Shown here: positions 18,678-27,250 of the stretch, in pieces | Numbering within the stretch: position 1 is the stretch's first letter | How the letters are laid out: each line of letters begins with the position of its first letter | NCBI GenBank assembly: GCA_039029395.1 | Contig: JBCCGG010000010.1 | Coordinates: 69,478 to 133,477, forward strand | Direction of reading: 5' to 3' | Length of the DNA stretch: 64,000 nt | Source: JBCCGG01 sp039029395 | GTDB lineage: Bacteria; Pseudomonadota; Alphaproteobacteria; Kiloniellales; JAKSDN01 | The notes under the pieces: generated by a model | Told to the model about the DNA's origin: nothing | The model's database searches: none | Seen by the model: the letters and a program-made list of their open reading frames with translations, nothing else | Program-made: the position numbers and the translations under genes

Positions 18678-20249
18678 ATGCTGGGTCGACGTGGAATACG
18701 GATTCCTCGCGGGGGCGAGGACCAGACTGAGCGCGTGCGTAGGCGCGCCATCGAATCTCTCGTAGAGCGCCGGAAATCCGGCAAATCCGCCATACCGGAG
18801 AATCCGGATCGCGGACTAGAGGCGCCTGACGTACGCGCCGGCCAAGCCGCAGCTGAGCCGATTGAGGCACCCACCGTTGACCGGAGGGTGGGACAGGGCC
18901 AGGCGAAGGTCATTCCCTTTTCCACCACGCCGATCTATCGGGTCTTCGGTCACGAGGGCCTGGAGCTTGAGGTGGTCAACCAGGTCTTCGCCGTCTTGAG
19001 CGACCGCCTGGAGGAGCCAGACCAAGAGCTCGCCGAGTGCTCGCCGTCCTACCTGGACGAGCTGCGTCAAACCGTCGCGGCTTTAAGCCTGGAGATCCAG
19101 GAAGAGCTCGGGCTCGAGCTGACCGGCAGCGAGCAAGAAGAACTGCTCGAGCGTCTGATGGACGAGGTGGTCGGATTGGGCCCGCTGCAGGCCCTGATCG
19201 AGGACCCCTCGATTGAGGACATCCTGGTCAACGGGCCGGCGCCGATCTACGTGGAGCGCCGGGGCCGCCTGCAGCAGACCGATTGCCGCTTCCGCAGCCC
19301 GCGTCACCTGAAGCGGGTCGCCCAGCGCATGGCCGGGCGGCTCGATCGCCCCTTGAGCGAGCGCAACCCGATTGTCGATGCCCGCTTGCCCGACGGCAGC
19401 CGAATCAACATCGTCGACACACCGCCGGCGCTGGACGGCCTGGCGATCTCGATCCGCAAGCCCAAGCGCGAAAGGATTTCCCTGGAGCGTATGGCGCGCC
19501 AAGGCAACCTGAGCGCCGACATGGCGGCGCTGCTCGCGGCGGCCGTCCGCTGCCGCCTCAACATCTTGGTGGTCGGTCCCTCGGGCAGCGGCAAGACCAC
19601 CCTGTTGGGCGCCCTGGCCGAGAGTTTCGGCGCGGACGAGCGGATCATCGCGATCGAGGACGTCACCGAGTTTCAGGCGCCCGGGCGCCACCTGGTCAGC
19701 CTCGAATGCCGGCCGCCCCACAACGGCCGGGGTGGCGAGGTGACCCAGCGCGACCTGCTCAAGAACGCCCTGCGCATGACACCGGACCGCCTGGTCATGG
19801 GCGAGGTGCGCGGCGACGAGGTCATCGACCTGCTACAGGCCATGATCACCGGCCACGACGGTGTGCTCGGCACGCTTCACGCCGGCTCCGTCGCCGGTGC
19901 CTTGCAGCGCCTGGAGACGCTCATGGGTTTGGCCGGCATCGATGCGCCGGCGGCCAGCCTGCGCGGCCAGATCGCCTGGGCGGTGGATCTGGTGGTCATC
20001 CTGGACCGTGGCGAGGGCGGCCACCGCCGGGTCACCGAGATCCGCGAGGTGGTCGGCATGGAAGGCGAGACCATCGTGACCCATCCACTCTACGCCTATC
20101 GCATGCAAGACGACGGGCAGAGCGGCGCCTTCGAGGCGAGCGGCCTGCGGCCGCGCTTCGCCCAGCGGGCGCGGGAGATGGGCGTGGCGCTGGATCTGGA
20201 TCTAACGGCAACAGAGGCCGCGCCGAACGCGGCTCAGAGGGAAGGCTAG
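18678..20249 (+). CDS. Solitary CpaF/TadA-type secretion ATPase
   Basis: About 523 residues from ATG 18678. The core matches TadA/CpaF pilus ATPases of the type II/IV secretion family: EDILVNGPAPIYVERRG, Walker A GPSGSGKTTLLG (Lys about residue 306), IIAIEDVTEF (Asp box), and GEVRGDEVIDLLQAM followed by TGHDGVLGTLHAGS. Compared with the tad-locus copy it has a longer basic N-terminal extension and HAG where that copy has HAN. There are no tadB/tadC genes beside it; only a 90-residue protein follows 11 bases downstream. It could power another pilus-like machine or feed the tad apparatus (inference). Confidence 0.88.
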   Translation: MLGRRGIRIPRGGEDQTERVRRRAIESLVERRKSGKSAIPENPDRGLEAPDVRAGQAAAEPIEAPTVDRRVGQGQAKVIPFSTTPIYRVFGHEGLELEVVNQVFAVLSDRLEEPDQELAECSPSYLDELRQTVAALSLEIQEELGLELTGSEQEELLERLMDEVVGLGPLQALIEDPSIEDILVNGPAPIYVERRGRLQQTDCRFRSPRHLKRVAQRMAGRLDRPLSERNPIVDARLPDGSRINIVDTPPALDGLAISIRKPKRERISLERMARQGNLSADMAALLAAAVRCRLNILVVGPSGSGKTTLLGALAESFGADERIIAIEDVTEFQAPGRHLVSLECRPPHNGRGGEVTQRDLLKNALRMTPDRLVMGEVRGDEVIDLLQAMITGHDGVLGTLHAGSVAGALQRLETLMGLAGIDAPAASLRGQIAWAVDLVVILDRGEGGHRRVTEIREVVGMEGETIVTHPLYAYRMQDDGQSGAFEASGLRPRFAQRAREMGVALDLDLTATEAAPNAAQREG

Positions 20250-20260
20250 AGGACAAGGAC

Positions 20261-20533
20261 ATGACGAAGCGACTCATGACGAGCCCCTATCTCATGCGGC
20301 CCTTGCGCTCCTACGACGAGGTGTTGGGCCAGAGACAGGAGCCACCCAAGGCGATGAGCAGGATCGAGCTCGAGCAGTTGATCCGCCGCACCTTGACCCA
20401 AGCCCGCGACGACGGCCAGCATCCCCTGCAGCAGCTTGACGCCGCGCTCACCGCGGCGCTCCAGGTCAACCCGCGCATGACCGGCCTGGACGCCCTTGGC
20501 ACCGTCAACCGGGTGCGGCGCCAGGTCGTGTGA
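20261..20533 (+). CDS. Small hypothetical protein downstream of solitary CpaF
   Basis: Not recognised. ATG 20261 lies 11 bases after the cpaF-like stop with AGAGGACAAGG just upstream, giving a 90-residue soluble protein. It is mostly helical, with a Pro/Arg-rich start (MTSPYLMRPLRSYDEVLG) and an amphipathic middle (SRIELEQLIRRTLTQARDDG). There is no signal peptide or membrane segment. Tight spacing and same-strand order suggest it is co-translated with the ATPase and may be its partner or regulator (inference). The sequence after its stop becomes AT-rich and non-coding. Confidence 0.65.
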   Translation: MTKRLMTSPYLMRPLRSYDEVLGQRQEPPKAMSRIELEQLIRRTLTQARDDGQHPLQQLDAALTAALQVNPRMTGLDALGTVNRVRRQVV

Positions 20534-20795
20534 AGTGTAGAAGAGATGCGGAAAGTGTTTTAAATTAATGCACTGGCACAATTTTATTATCTTAATTATC
20601 CGAGTGTGATCATACCATTTTGAAAACGACTGAATAAACTCGGCGAAGTCCTGCTTCGAGTGGAGGTATATCCCCTCCCAACCGTTTTGCCGTTGGAACG
20701 ACCCCATGCAACAGGGCTTTTTTGGCGAAAAGCCGTCATTTGGTGCAGATCTGGTGCATCCTGCGTGACTGGCCCCTGATCGTCGCCGAACCGTC
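20534..20795. other. AT-rich gap between convergent genes
   Basis: No gene is supported. GGCTTTT (20715-20721) and AAAAGCC (20728-20734) form a 7-bp stem, and TGGTGCA is directly repeated at 20741-20747 and 20752-20758. These may be traces of a former insertion or a weak terminator, but nothing identifies them. Confidence 0.35.
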
Positions 20796-21818
20796 TTACC
20801 CTTCCACCGCACCCACCGTTTCGCAGTACCCCAGCAGCTTCTGGTGCAAGGCATCGGGCAGGGTGACGCCGTTGGCCGCGGTTTCCTTGCGGAGCGCTTG
20901 GCGCCGCTCGCCGGGCAGGCGGGTTCCCTCCTGGCTCTCGATCGCCTGGACCAGGATCTCGACCCGATGAAGGAATTCGGGACCGGCGAAGAAGTCCGGG
21001 TCGATCGCCAGAAAGAACTGGCCGGTGCCGGGCGGGCCGCCCTCGTTGTCGCCGAAGGAAGAGGCCTCGACCGAGAGGTGCGCGCCGGTCACCAGGGCCG
21101 CCATGACCTCGACGATGAGTGCTATGCCGGCCCCCTTGTAGCCCCCCGAGGGCACCATGGAGCCCGCCAAGGCGGCCGCCGGGTCGGTTGTCGGGCGGCC
21201 CTCGGCGTCGAGCGCCCAGCCTTCGTGCAGCGGCTCGCCGCGCGACGCGTGAACCGCGACCTCGCTCCTGGCGATCACGCTGGAAGATTGATCGATCACC
21301 AATGGCGGTGCCTCGGCCCGGGGCACGCCGCAGGAAATCGGGTTGGTGCCGAACACCGGCGTGCGGCCGCCCCAGGGCGCGATCGAGGCCGGCGCGTTGA
21401 CGAAGCCGAGCGCGACCTTTCCGGCCTCGGCGATGCGCCGCACGTGGTAGCCGCAGACTCCGCAGTTGTAGGAATTGGTGACCCCCATGGCGGCGATGCC
21501 TGTCTCCTCGGCCAGGGGCACCACCACCTTGAGGCCCAGATCGATCGCCGGGTGGGCGAAGCCATCGTGGGCGTCGACCATGACCGCGGCATTGCCGGTC
21601 TTCTGGTAGGTCGGGGTTGCCTTGCCGTCGACCTTGCCGCAGCGAAGGTGCTCGCAATAGGTCGGCAGTCGGGCCAGACCGTGGCTATGGATGCCCTCGG
21701 CCTCGCAGTCGAGAATCGAGGCGGCGACCGAGCGCGCGTTGGCCTCGTTCGCGCCGCTGCTCTGCAAGGCGCGCAGGGAGAGGTCTTCGACCTCCTGTAG
21801 GGACAAGGTGGTTGTCAT
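20796..21818 (-). CDS. Malate/L-lactate/ureidoglycolate dehydrogenase family (Ldh_2) oxidoreductase
   Basis: The 340-residue protein has the Ldh_2 (YlbC/YiaK-type) fold signatures: DCEAEGIHSHGLARLPTY with the catalytic-site His pair, VTNSYNCGVCGYHVRRIAEAG, FGTNPISCGVPR and SGGYKGAGIALIVEVMAAL. Members reduce or oxidise 2-hydroxy acids with NAD(P); substrates include malate, sulpholactate, ureidoglycolate and diketogulonate, so specificity is open. Length is normal for the family. It is transcribed alone, and an AT-rich non-coding stretch follows its stop. Confidence 0.87.
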   Translation of the reverse strand: MTTTLSLQEVEDLSLRALQSSGANEANARSVAASILDCEAEGIHSHGLARLPTYCEHLRCGKVDGKATPTYQKTGNAAVMVDAHDGFAHPAIDLGLKVVVPLAEETGIAAMGVTNSYNCGVCGYHVRRIAEAGKVALGFVNAPASIAPWGGRTPVFGTNPISCGVPRAEAPPLVIDQSSSVIARSEVAVHASRGEPLHEGWALDAEGRPTTDPAAALAGSMVPSGGYKGAGIALIVEVMAALVTGAHLSVEASSFGDNEGGPPGTGQFFLAIDPDFFAGPEFLHRVEILVQAIESQEGTRLPGERRQALRKETAANGVTLPDALHQKLLGYCETVGAVEG

Positions 21819-21966
21819 GATGGCAGCTCCCCGGCTCCGTCTCCGGTTCGTAGCCTAGCAAGCTCCACGGGCAGGACAAGCGGCGCGAGGTGGATTTCCC
21901 CGATTGGCCGCGCGCCGAGCTTGCGGTTATGGTGGCGCAGCACGGCAGGCAGTGCGGAGCGAAGAA

Positions 21967-22062
21967 GTGTCCGAGGCCAAGGTGACACGGCGGCTGGCGG
22001 CGATTCTGGCGGTCGACAGGGTCGGCTTTAGCCGGCTGATGGCCTGCGCAAGGCCGGTTTGA
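21967..22062 (+). pseudogene. N-terminal remnant of a class III adenylate/guanylate cyclase
   Basis: From GTG 21967 the frame reads VTRRLAAILAVDRVGFSRLM and then a few residues to TGA 22060-22062. The motif RRLAAILAxDxxGxSRLM is the start of the catalytic domain in TPR-containing class III cyclases, common in alphaproteobacteria. Only about 31 codons survive and no cyclase core follows in any frame; a serine hydrolase gene begins 9 bases later. The remnant is probably non-functional. A matching C-terminal TPR fragment on the same strand lies at 24039-24476. Confidence 0.7.
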
Positions 22063-22070
22063 CCGACTGA

Positions 22071-23474
22071 ATGGGCCGCCTGACCGTCCTTTGGCTGATC
22101 CTCCTGCTGGTCGTCCGACCGGCGCTTGCGGCCGATCCCTTCGACGATCTGGTTGCGCGGGCCATGGCCCATTGGCAGGTGCCGGGCCTGGCCCTGGCCG
22201 CGGTGCAGGACGGCGAAGTGGTGGTCGAGCAAGTCTACGGCCTGCGCGATGTGGAGGCGGGCCTGCCGGTGACGCCCGAGACGCTGTTCCAGCTGGGCTC
22301 GGTTACCAAGTCCTTGACCGCGAGCGGCCTGGCGCTCCTGGCGGGGCAGGGGGCATTCGACTGGGACGCCCCGGTCGACGGCCTGCTGCCCGGCTTCGCC
22401 CTAACGGACGCCGACGTTACGGCGCGTGATCTCATGACCCACCGCAGCGGCGTGCCGCGCCACGACGCGCTGTGGTATCTGGAGGCCTACGACCGGGACC
22501 AGCTTATCCGCCGCTTGGGTCACCTGACGCCGACCCGGGAGCGGGGCGCGGCGTTCCAGTACAGCAACCTCATGGTCATGGCCGCCGGCGCGCTGGCCGG
22601 ACATCTGGCCGGAACCACCTGGGAGGATTTCACCCGCACGCGCTTGCTGGAACCGCTCGCCATGGACAACGCCCGGCTGTCCCTGGCCGGCTTCCTGGCC
22701 GCGCCCAACCGGGCAACCGGCTACTTTCCGGGCGAGCCGGGGCGCATCCGGATCCCGCCCCGGGACACCGACCAGATCGCTCCGGCCGCTGCGCTTTACG
22801 CCGACCTGGAAGACATGATCCGCTATCTGCGATTTTTGCTGGCCCGGGGCGACCCGCTGGTGCTGCCGGGCGAGATCGAGCGCTTGTGGCGCGGGGACGG
22901 GGGCTACGGTCTCGGCTTCTACCTGCGCGACCATCGAGGCTTTCGTGTGGTGCGCCATGGCGGGGTGATCGACGGCTATGCGGCCGAGCTGTTGCTGGCG
23001 CCCGAGGCGGACATCGGCATCGTGGTGCTGAGCAACCTCTCGGGCGCCAACCCGGTGCCGCGTCTGGTCGCCAAGACCCTGCTCGACCGCCTGCTCAACC
23101 TCGAGCCAATCGACTGGATCGGCCGGCGCATGGCACGCGATGCCGCGGCCCCGCGCCCGGCATACAAATTAGTCGCGCTGGGCACCCCGGCCCGGCCGCT
23201 CGCCGCCTACGCCGGGCGCTATCGGCATCCCGCTTACGGCACCATGGAGATCGCGCCGGAACCCGACGGCCCGCGCCTGCAGGGCCGCCTGCACGGCATC
23301 GACTTCCTGCTGGTGCCCCGGGGCGGCGACCTCTGGCAGGTCGCCGAGACCGTCTGGCCCCTGCGAGCGGGCCTGGAGATGCGCTTCGAGGGCGACACCC
23401 TCCTAACCCCGCTGGCCGACGTGCCGAGCGACGCGCTCAATCCCGGCGACTTGGTGTTCCGGCGCATACGCTGA
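22071..23474 (+). CDS. Exported serine hydrolase, class C beta-lactamase family
   Basis: The 467-residue product starts with a clear signal peptide (VLWLILLLVVRPALAAD). The catalytic triad motifs of the beta-lactamase/DD-peptidase fold are present: SVTK with Ser at about residue 77, the YSN motif with Tyr at about 164, and RHGGVIDG as the HxG equivalent of KTG. The last 100 residues form an extra beta domain typical of larger family members. These enzymes act on D-amino-acid peptides, esters or beta-lactams, so the substrate is not decided. It lies inside a gap that splits an adenylate cyclase gene. Confidence 0.9.
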   Translation: MGRLTVLWLILLLVVRPALAADPFDDLVARAMAHWQVPGLALAAVQDGEVVVEQVYGLRDVEAGLPVTPETLFQLGSVTKSLTASGLALLAGQGAFDWDAPVDGLLPGFALTDADVTARDLMTHRSGVPRHDALWYLEAYDRDQLIRRLGHLTPTRERGAAFQYSNLMVMAAGALAGHLAGTTWEDFTRTRLLEPLAMDNARLSLAGFLAAPNRATGYFPGEPGRIRIPPRDTDQIAPAAALYADLEDMIRYLRFLLARGDPLVLPGEIERLWRGDGGYGLGFYLRDHRGFRVVRHGGVIDGYAAELLLAPEADIGIVVLSNLSGANPVPRLVAKTLLDRLLNLEPIDWIGRRMARDAAAPRPAYKLVALGTPARPLAAYAGRYRHPAYGTMEIAPEPDGPRLQGRLHGIDFLLVPRGGDLWQVAETVWPLRAGLEMRFEGDTLLTPLADVPSDALNPGDLVFRRIR

Positions 23475-23494
23475 GCTAAGAGGATCCAGTCGTT

Positions 23495-23893
23495 TCAGGA
23501 TTGGCCGTCGACCTGCCGGTTGTAGTCATCAACATCATACCAGCCGAGCGACTTTGTAACCTTAAAGTCTTCATCCAAATCCCACTCTTCCCACCCGCTG
23601 AACTTCACCAGCGATCCACTTTCCCTATGATGACCCTCGAACGTCCAGGCATAGATCATGTGATGGTCCGCAACCAGGACCGTGTCACAGTTGAGAACCA
23701 AGTCGGGAAAATCATTCATGAAACCAGCGGCCATCTCCGCAATCTCAGCGCGTGTGGTCATGGGCTCGCCGCCATTCATTGCGAAGCTCGTGGTGGCCGA
23801 ATATCTCTCCGCCACGTCACTTGGCGACAAGGATGTCCAGGCGGCGCAATGTGCCTCGGCTATGGTGCGTGCCGTATCAAAGTCAGGGGTCAT
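23495..23893 (-). CDS. NTF2-like / SnoaL-type small protein
   Basis: From ATG 23893 the product has about 132 residues. It begins TARTIAEAHCAAWTS and continues with SDVAERYSATTSFAMNGG, EIAEMAAGFMNDFPDLVL and YAWTFEGHH, the helix-helix-sheet pattern of the NTF2-like superfamily (SnoaL and ester-cyclase-like relatives). The longer frame back to 24007 adds a basic segment without family similarity, so ATG 23893 is preferred. It could be a small enzyme or ligand-binding protein; no substrate can be assigned. It faces the serine hydrolase convergently. Confidence 0.75.
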   Translation of the reverse strand: MTPDFDTARTIAEAHCAAWTSLSPSDVAERYSATTSFAMNGGEPMTTRAEIAEMAAGFMNDFPDLVLNCDTVLVADHHMIYAWTFEGHHRESGSLVKFSGWEEWDLDEDFKVTKSLGWYDVDDYNRQVDGQS

Positions 23894-24038
23894 GTCTTGC
23901 TGAAGTTCCGTTGTTTCGGACCGGCGTCGGTCGGGCGATCCTATCGGCGGCCGGCAAATTTTCCAACGACGTATTGTGGACAGGGTTTTGAATTGAGCGA
24001 GCCACAAGATCCCAGTGTTTCATTGAACTCGCTAATGA

Positions 24039-24476
24039 AAAGAGCTAGCGCCTTTCCTCAACCCGAATGACATCTTCTCCTTACTCACGCGTGGTTATGT
24101 CCTGGCCTATCTGGGCGAGCACGAAGCCGGTGTCGCCCAGTTGACCAAGGGACTACGCCATGACCCACACACGCCGTCTTTCTTTTACGAGTATTTCGCC
24201 GAGGCGAGCTACATGTTGCACCACTACGAAGAAGCGGTCGCGGTGTACAGAAGATGGGAGAACCCACCCCTGCATATGTACATCCTGCTGGCGCTCAACT
24301 ATGCGCAGCTGGGCCGCATGGACGCCGCCGCGGAGGCCATGGCAAGATTTGCGGACAGGCGGCCCGAGAGCGTCGACTTTGCCCTTTACGCGGCAACCCA
24401 CGTGAGGGTGTGCAAGCGCCAAGAGGACCGGGAGCACTGGCTGGAAGGCTATCGCAAAGTGTGTTTTGGGGTGTGA
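24039..24476 (+). pseudogene. C-terminal TPR fragment of an adenylate cyclase-type protein
   Basis: The frame opens after TGA 24036-24038 with no suitable start and runs to TGA 24474-24476. It reads TPR-like helices: LNPNDIFSLLTRGYVLAYLG, EEAVAVYRRWENPPLHMYI, YAQLGRMDAAAEAMARFADR, and ends CKRQEDREHWLEGYRKV. This is the typical C-terminus of class III adenylate cyclases with TPR repeats. The matching N-terminal scrap is about 2 kb upstream on the same strand, so both are probably ends of one destroyed gene. An internal ATG could still give a short peptide, but a function is unlikely. Confidence 0.65.
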
Positions 24477-24522
24477 AACACGCCCCGTTCAGGGGAGAGT
24501 CTCTCGGGAGCGTCTCCTCGCT

Positions 24523-25119
24523 TCAGTCGGCGCCCAGCAGGAAGAGCCACTTGCCCTGGTGCCAGTAGTAGATGTTCGAGGCCTTGTCGAGGAATGCGCT
24601 TTCAATGCCGTCGTGATCGACCGGCGGTGCGCCCGATGGGCCGAAGGCATGTTCGGCCGCCTTGATGTCGGCCGGGCTGACGGTCCGGATCAGCCAGCTG
24701 AACCCGAGTTCGTCGCCGCTAATGCGCTGGAGCCAGAAGCGCTCGGGAATGGCGCTGCGGGTCACGACCGCGACCTGGTCGGGCGTGCCGCCCCAGAAGA
24801 CCAAGAGCGAGGCGGCGTGATCGATCGAGCAGAGCACCGCCCAGTCGGTCTGGCCGGGCCGCTGGAACTGGCCCGAGATGACATTGTCGCGCCCACCCGC
24901 CGGGTCGTAGGGCTCGATCTGCGGAATCCGGCAACCGCGCGCCTCCAGGGCCGCAAGAAGCGCCGGCGGCAGCTCCGGGAAGGCGGCCGGGGGCAAGCGG
25001 GGGATCTCGGCCTCGGCGCGCTCCAGGTCCGAGCGCCCCGACGAGTCCGCCCAGGCCGCCGGTAGGGATAGACACCCAAGGACGGCGGAGATGAGGACCA
25101 GGGGCAGCTTACCGGCCAT
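24523..25119 (-). CDS. Exported hypothetical protein
   Basis: Not recognised. From ATG 25119 the product has 198 residues and a standard signal peptide (LPLVLISAVLGCLSLPAAWA). The mature part has a Pro-rich start, GCRIPQIEPYDP, then NVISGQFQRPGQTDWAVLCS and LLVFWGG. This pattern occurs in periplasmic proteins of unknown role that carry short beta repeats. It ends with YYWHQGKWLFLLGAD. The frame is open to TTG 25170, but the signal peptide favours ATG 25119. It is convergent with the cyclase remnant and divergent from the rhodanese gene. Confidence 0.75.
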   Translation of the reverse strand: MAGKLPLVLISAVLGCLSLPAAWADSSGRSDLERAEAEIPRLPPAAFPELPPALLAALEARGCRIPQIEPYDPAGGRDNVISGQFQRPGQTDWAVLCSIDHAASLLVFWGGTPDQVAVVTRSAIPERFWLQRISGDELGFSWLIRTVSPADIKAAEHAFGPSGAPPVDHDGIESAFLDKASNIYYWHQGKWLFLLGAD

Positions 25120-25250
25120 GGCCTCAGCATTGACCGGATCGGTCCCAAGAACCAGGGTAAATTGCCGCAACAGAGAGCTTTCGCTCCCTTCATGGCTTTG
25201 ATATGGTCCGCCTGTCTTCGGGAGGATGGACGCTAAACTGGAGGTGTTGC

Positions 25251-25676
25251 GTGTCTGACCAATCCTACGCCGGCGACGTCAGCCCCAATCAGGCGTGGAA
25301 GATCCTCGAAGGGGACAGCGCGGCCGTGCTGGTCGATTGCCGGACCGACGCGGAATGGACATGGGTCGGGCTGCCGGATCTCAGCGCGCTCGGCCGCAAG
25401 CCGGTCTGCGTCGCCTGGCAGAATTACCCGGAAATGGCGCTCAACGAGGCCTTCGAAGCTGAGCTCACCCGCCAAGGGGTGAGCAAGGAGCAGACGCTCC
25501 TGCTGCTGTGCCGCTCGGGCCAGCGCTCACGCCACGCCGCGATCGCGCTGACCGCGGCCGGCTACAGGTGCTGCTACAACGTGGCCGACGGCTTCGAGGG
25601 GCCGTGCGACGAGGCCCGCCACCGGGGCTGCGATACGGGCTGGAAGGCGAGCGGCCTGCCATGGGTTCAAGGGTGA
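25251..25676 (+). CDS. Rhodanese-like sulphurtransferase paired with metZ
   Basis: GTG 25251 has a GGAGG ribosome site at 25240-25244. The 141-residue product holds one rhodanese domain: LVDCRTDAEWTWVG near the start and the active-site loop LLCRSGQRSRHAA with Cys at about residue 87. It ends 13 bases before metZ. The rhodanese-metZ pair is a recurrent arrangement in alphaproteobacteria, which suggests a role in supplying sulphur for homocysteine synthesis (inference from context). Upstream in-frame codons extend to 25203 but lack a ribosome site. Confidence 0.87.
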   Translation: MSDQSYAGDVSPNQAWKILEGDSAAVLVDCRTDAEWTWVGLPDLSALGRKPVCVAWQNYPEMALNEAFEAELTRQGVSKEQTLLLLCRSGQRSRHAAIALTAAGYRCCYNVADGFEGPCDEARHRGCDTGWKASGLPWVQG

Positions 25677-25689
25677 GGAGGGCCGGACG

Positions 25690-26901
25690 ATGAGTAACGT
25701 GATCCAAGAGCCGTCCTTCGTCGGCCCGCCCAAGAGCTACCGGCGCCAGACCGAGCTGGTGCGCGGCGGGCTCGAGCGCAGCGACTTCCTGGAGACCGCC
25801 GAGGCGATTTACATGACCTCGGGCTACGTCTATCGCAGCGCCGAGGAGGCCGAGGCCGCCTTCAAGGGCAATATCGACCGCTACATCTACGGCCGTTACG
25901 GCAACCCGACCGTGACCATGTTCGAGGAGCGCCTGCGCACCCTGGAGGGCGCCGAGGCCTGCCGGGCGACGTCGAGCGGCATGGCGGCGGTCTTCGCCTC
26001 GCTGTTGTGCCAGCTCAAGGCCGGCGACCGGGTCGTCTCCTCGCGTGCGCTGTTCGGTTCCTGCCACGTGATCATCGCCGAGATCCTGCCGCGCTTTGGG
26101 GTCGAAACCGTGCTGCTGGACGGCACCGACCTGAACGCCTGGGAGGACGCGCTGGCGCCGGGCGCCCAGGCGGTCTTCCTGGAGACGCCGTCCAACCCCA
26201 TGCTCGAAATCATCGACCTGCCCGCGGTCTGCGAGCTGGCCCACAAGGCCGGCGCCAGTGTGGTGGTCGATAACGTCTTTGCCACGCCGCTCCTGCAGCG
26301 GCCTTTGGAGCTGGGCGCCGACGTGGTGGTCTATTCGGCGACTAAGCACATCGACGGCCAAGGCCGCAGCCTGGGCGGCGCGATCCTGGGCACCAACGCG
26401 TTCGTCACCGACAAGCTGGTGCCCTTGATGCGCCACACCGGGCCCTCCATGAGCCCCTTCAACGCCTGGGTCATGGTCAAGGGCTTGGAGACCCTGGAGG
26501 TGCGGGTCGCCCAGCACTGCCGAAACGCCCTGGCCCTGGCCCGATATCTGGAGAGCCTGCCCGGCGTCGCCCGGGTGCTCTATCCGGGCCTCACCAGCCA
26601 TCCCCAGTACGAGCTTTCGCGCCGCCAGATGTCGGACAGCGGCAGCCTGCTGGCCTTCGAACTGCCCGGCGGCAAGGAGCGGGTGTTCCGCTTCCTCAAC
26701 GCCCTCAAGCTGATCGACATCTCCAACAACCTGGGCGACACCAAGAGCCTGGTCACCCATCCGGCGACCACGACCCACCAGCGCCTCTCGCCCGAGGACC
26801 GGGCAGAGCTCGGCATCACCGACGATTTGGTGCGCCTTTCGGTCGGGCTGGAGGACGTGGAGGACCTGAAGGAGGACATCGAGCAGGCGCTGGGGGCGTA
26901 A
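25690..26901 (+). CDS. metZ: O-succinylhomoserine sulfhydrylase
   Basis: The 403-residue PLP enzyme of the Cys/Met-metabolism family makes homocysteine from O-succinylhomoserine and sulphide. Visible features are IYGRYGNPTVTMFEERL, SSGMAAVFASLLC, VVVDNVFATPLLQRPL, YSATKHIDGQGR with PLP Lys at about residue 219, and KSLVTHPATTTHQRLS near the C-terminus. The last is the usual MetZ/MetY ending. ATG 25690 has GAGGAGG upstream. The preceding rhodanese gene supports MetZ over cystathionine gamma-synthase. A bidirectional hairpin at 27193-27216 ends the unit. Confidence 0.9.
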   Translation: MSNVIQEPSFVGPPKSYRRQTELVRGGLERSDFLETAEAIYMTSGYVYRSAEEAEAAFKGNIDRYIYGRYGNPTVTMFEERLRTLEGAEACRATSSGMAAVFASLLCQLKAGDRVVSSRALFGSCHVIIAEILPRFGVETVLLDGTDLNAWEDALAPGAQAVFLETPSNPMLEIIDLPAVCELAHKAGASVVVDNVFATPLLQRPLELGADVVVYSATKHIDGQGRSLGGAILGTNAFVTDKLVPLMRHTGPSMSPFNAWVMVKGLETLEVRVAQHCRNALALARYLESLPGVARVLYPGLTSHPQYELSRRQMSDSGSLLAFELPGGKERVFRFLNALKLIDISNNLGDTKSLVTHPATTTHQRLSPEDRAELGITDDLVRLSVGLEDVEDLKEDIEQALGA

Positions 26902-27192
26902 CATAGGGGCGGGTGGCCTAAGGAGCAGTGACGTTCCAGTTCAGTACAGGCCGATTGTCGCAAGCGACCATTCGAACTGCGCGGCGCCGTACCTTACCGG
27001 GTGATCGGCGACTCCTTTGGGGTCAATCACTGCTACTACCATAGCTGCCGCAAACACAATGGGCCGTCAAGCCGCGTCTTTTGCGGCGCGACGCTACTGG
27101 GCGGGTGAGCGCGCCTCGATCCGGTGGTCCCGCTCGCGAAGGGCGTTGACCATGGCCGTCCGCCGCGCCGGGCGTCCGGCCGCCTGAATCAG
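26902..27192. other. Gap between metZ and tadC, no supported gene
   Basis: A 42-codon Arg/Ala-rich frame (27059-27187) is open but has no clear ribosome site and a composition expected by chance in GC-rich DNA. No riboswitch or RNA was recognised in this stretch. Confidence 0.4.
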
Positions 27193-27216
27193 AAAACGCG
27201 CCTTTCGGCGCGTTTT
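27193..27216. terminator. Bidirectional rho-independent terminator between metZ and tadC
   Basis: AAAACGCGCC (27193-27202) and GGCGCGTTTT (27207-27216) form a perfect 10-bp stem with a TTTC loop. The A-run on one arm and T-run on the other make it a symmetric terminator for the convergent metZ and tad operons. Confidence 0.85.
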
Positions 27217-27250
27217 CCTTTAGAACCCCCCATCTTGCGTGGGCTCTTCT

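Noticed and set aside
20715..20758. Hairpin and TGGTGCA direct repeat as a possible attachment site
   Set aside because: There is no tRNA gene, integrase or second boundary, and the repeat is only 7 bases.
25198..25250. SAM-II-like riboswitch before rhodanese-metZ (GCTAAA at 25232 followed by GGAGG)
   Set aside because: The GCTAAA plus ribosome-site arrangement resembles SAM-II, but no matching P1 stem could be built. Scanning with the Rfam SAM-II model would decide.
25465..26904. Long minus-strand open frame over metZ and rhodanese
   Set aside because: It is antisense to two clear families and has a low-complexity composition.
27059..27187. 42-codon Arg/Ala-rich ORF between metZ and tadC
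   Set aside because: No ribosome site and no homology signal; length is within chance for this composition.
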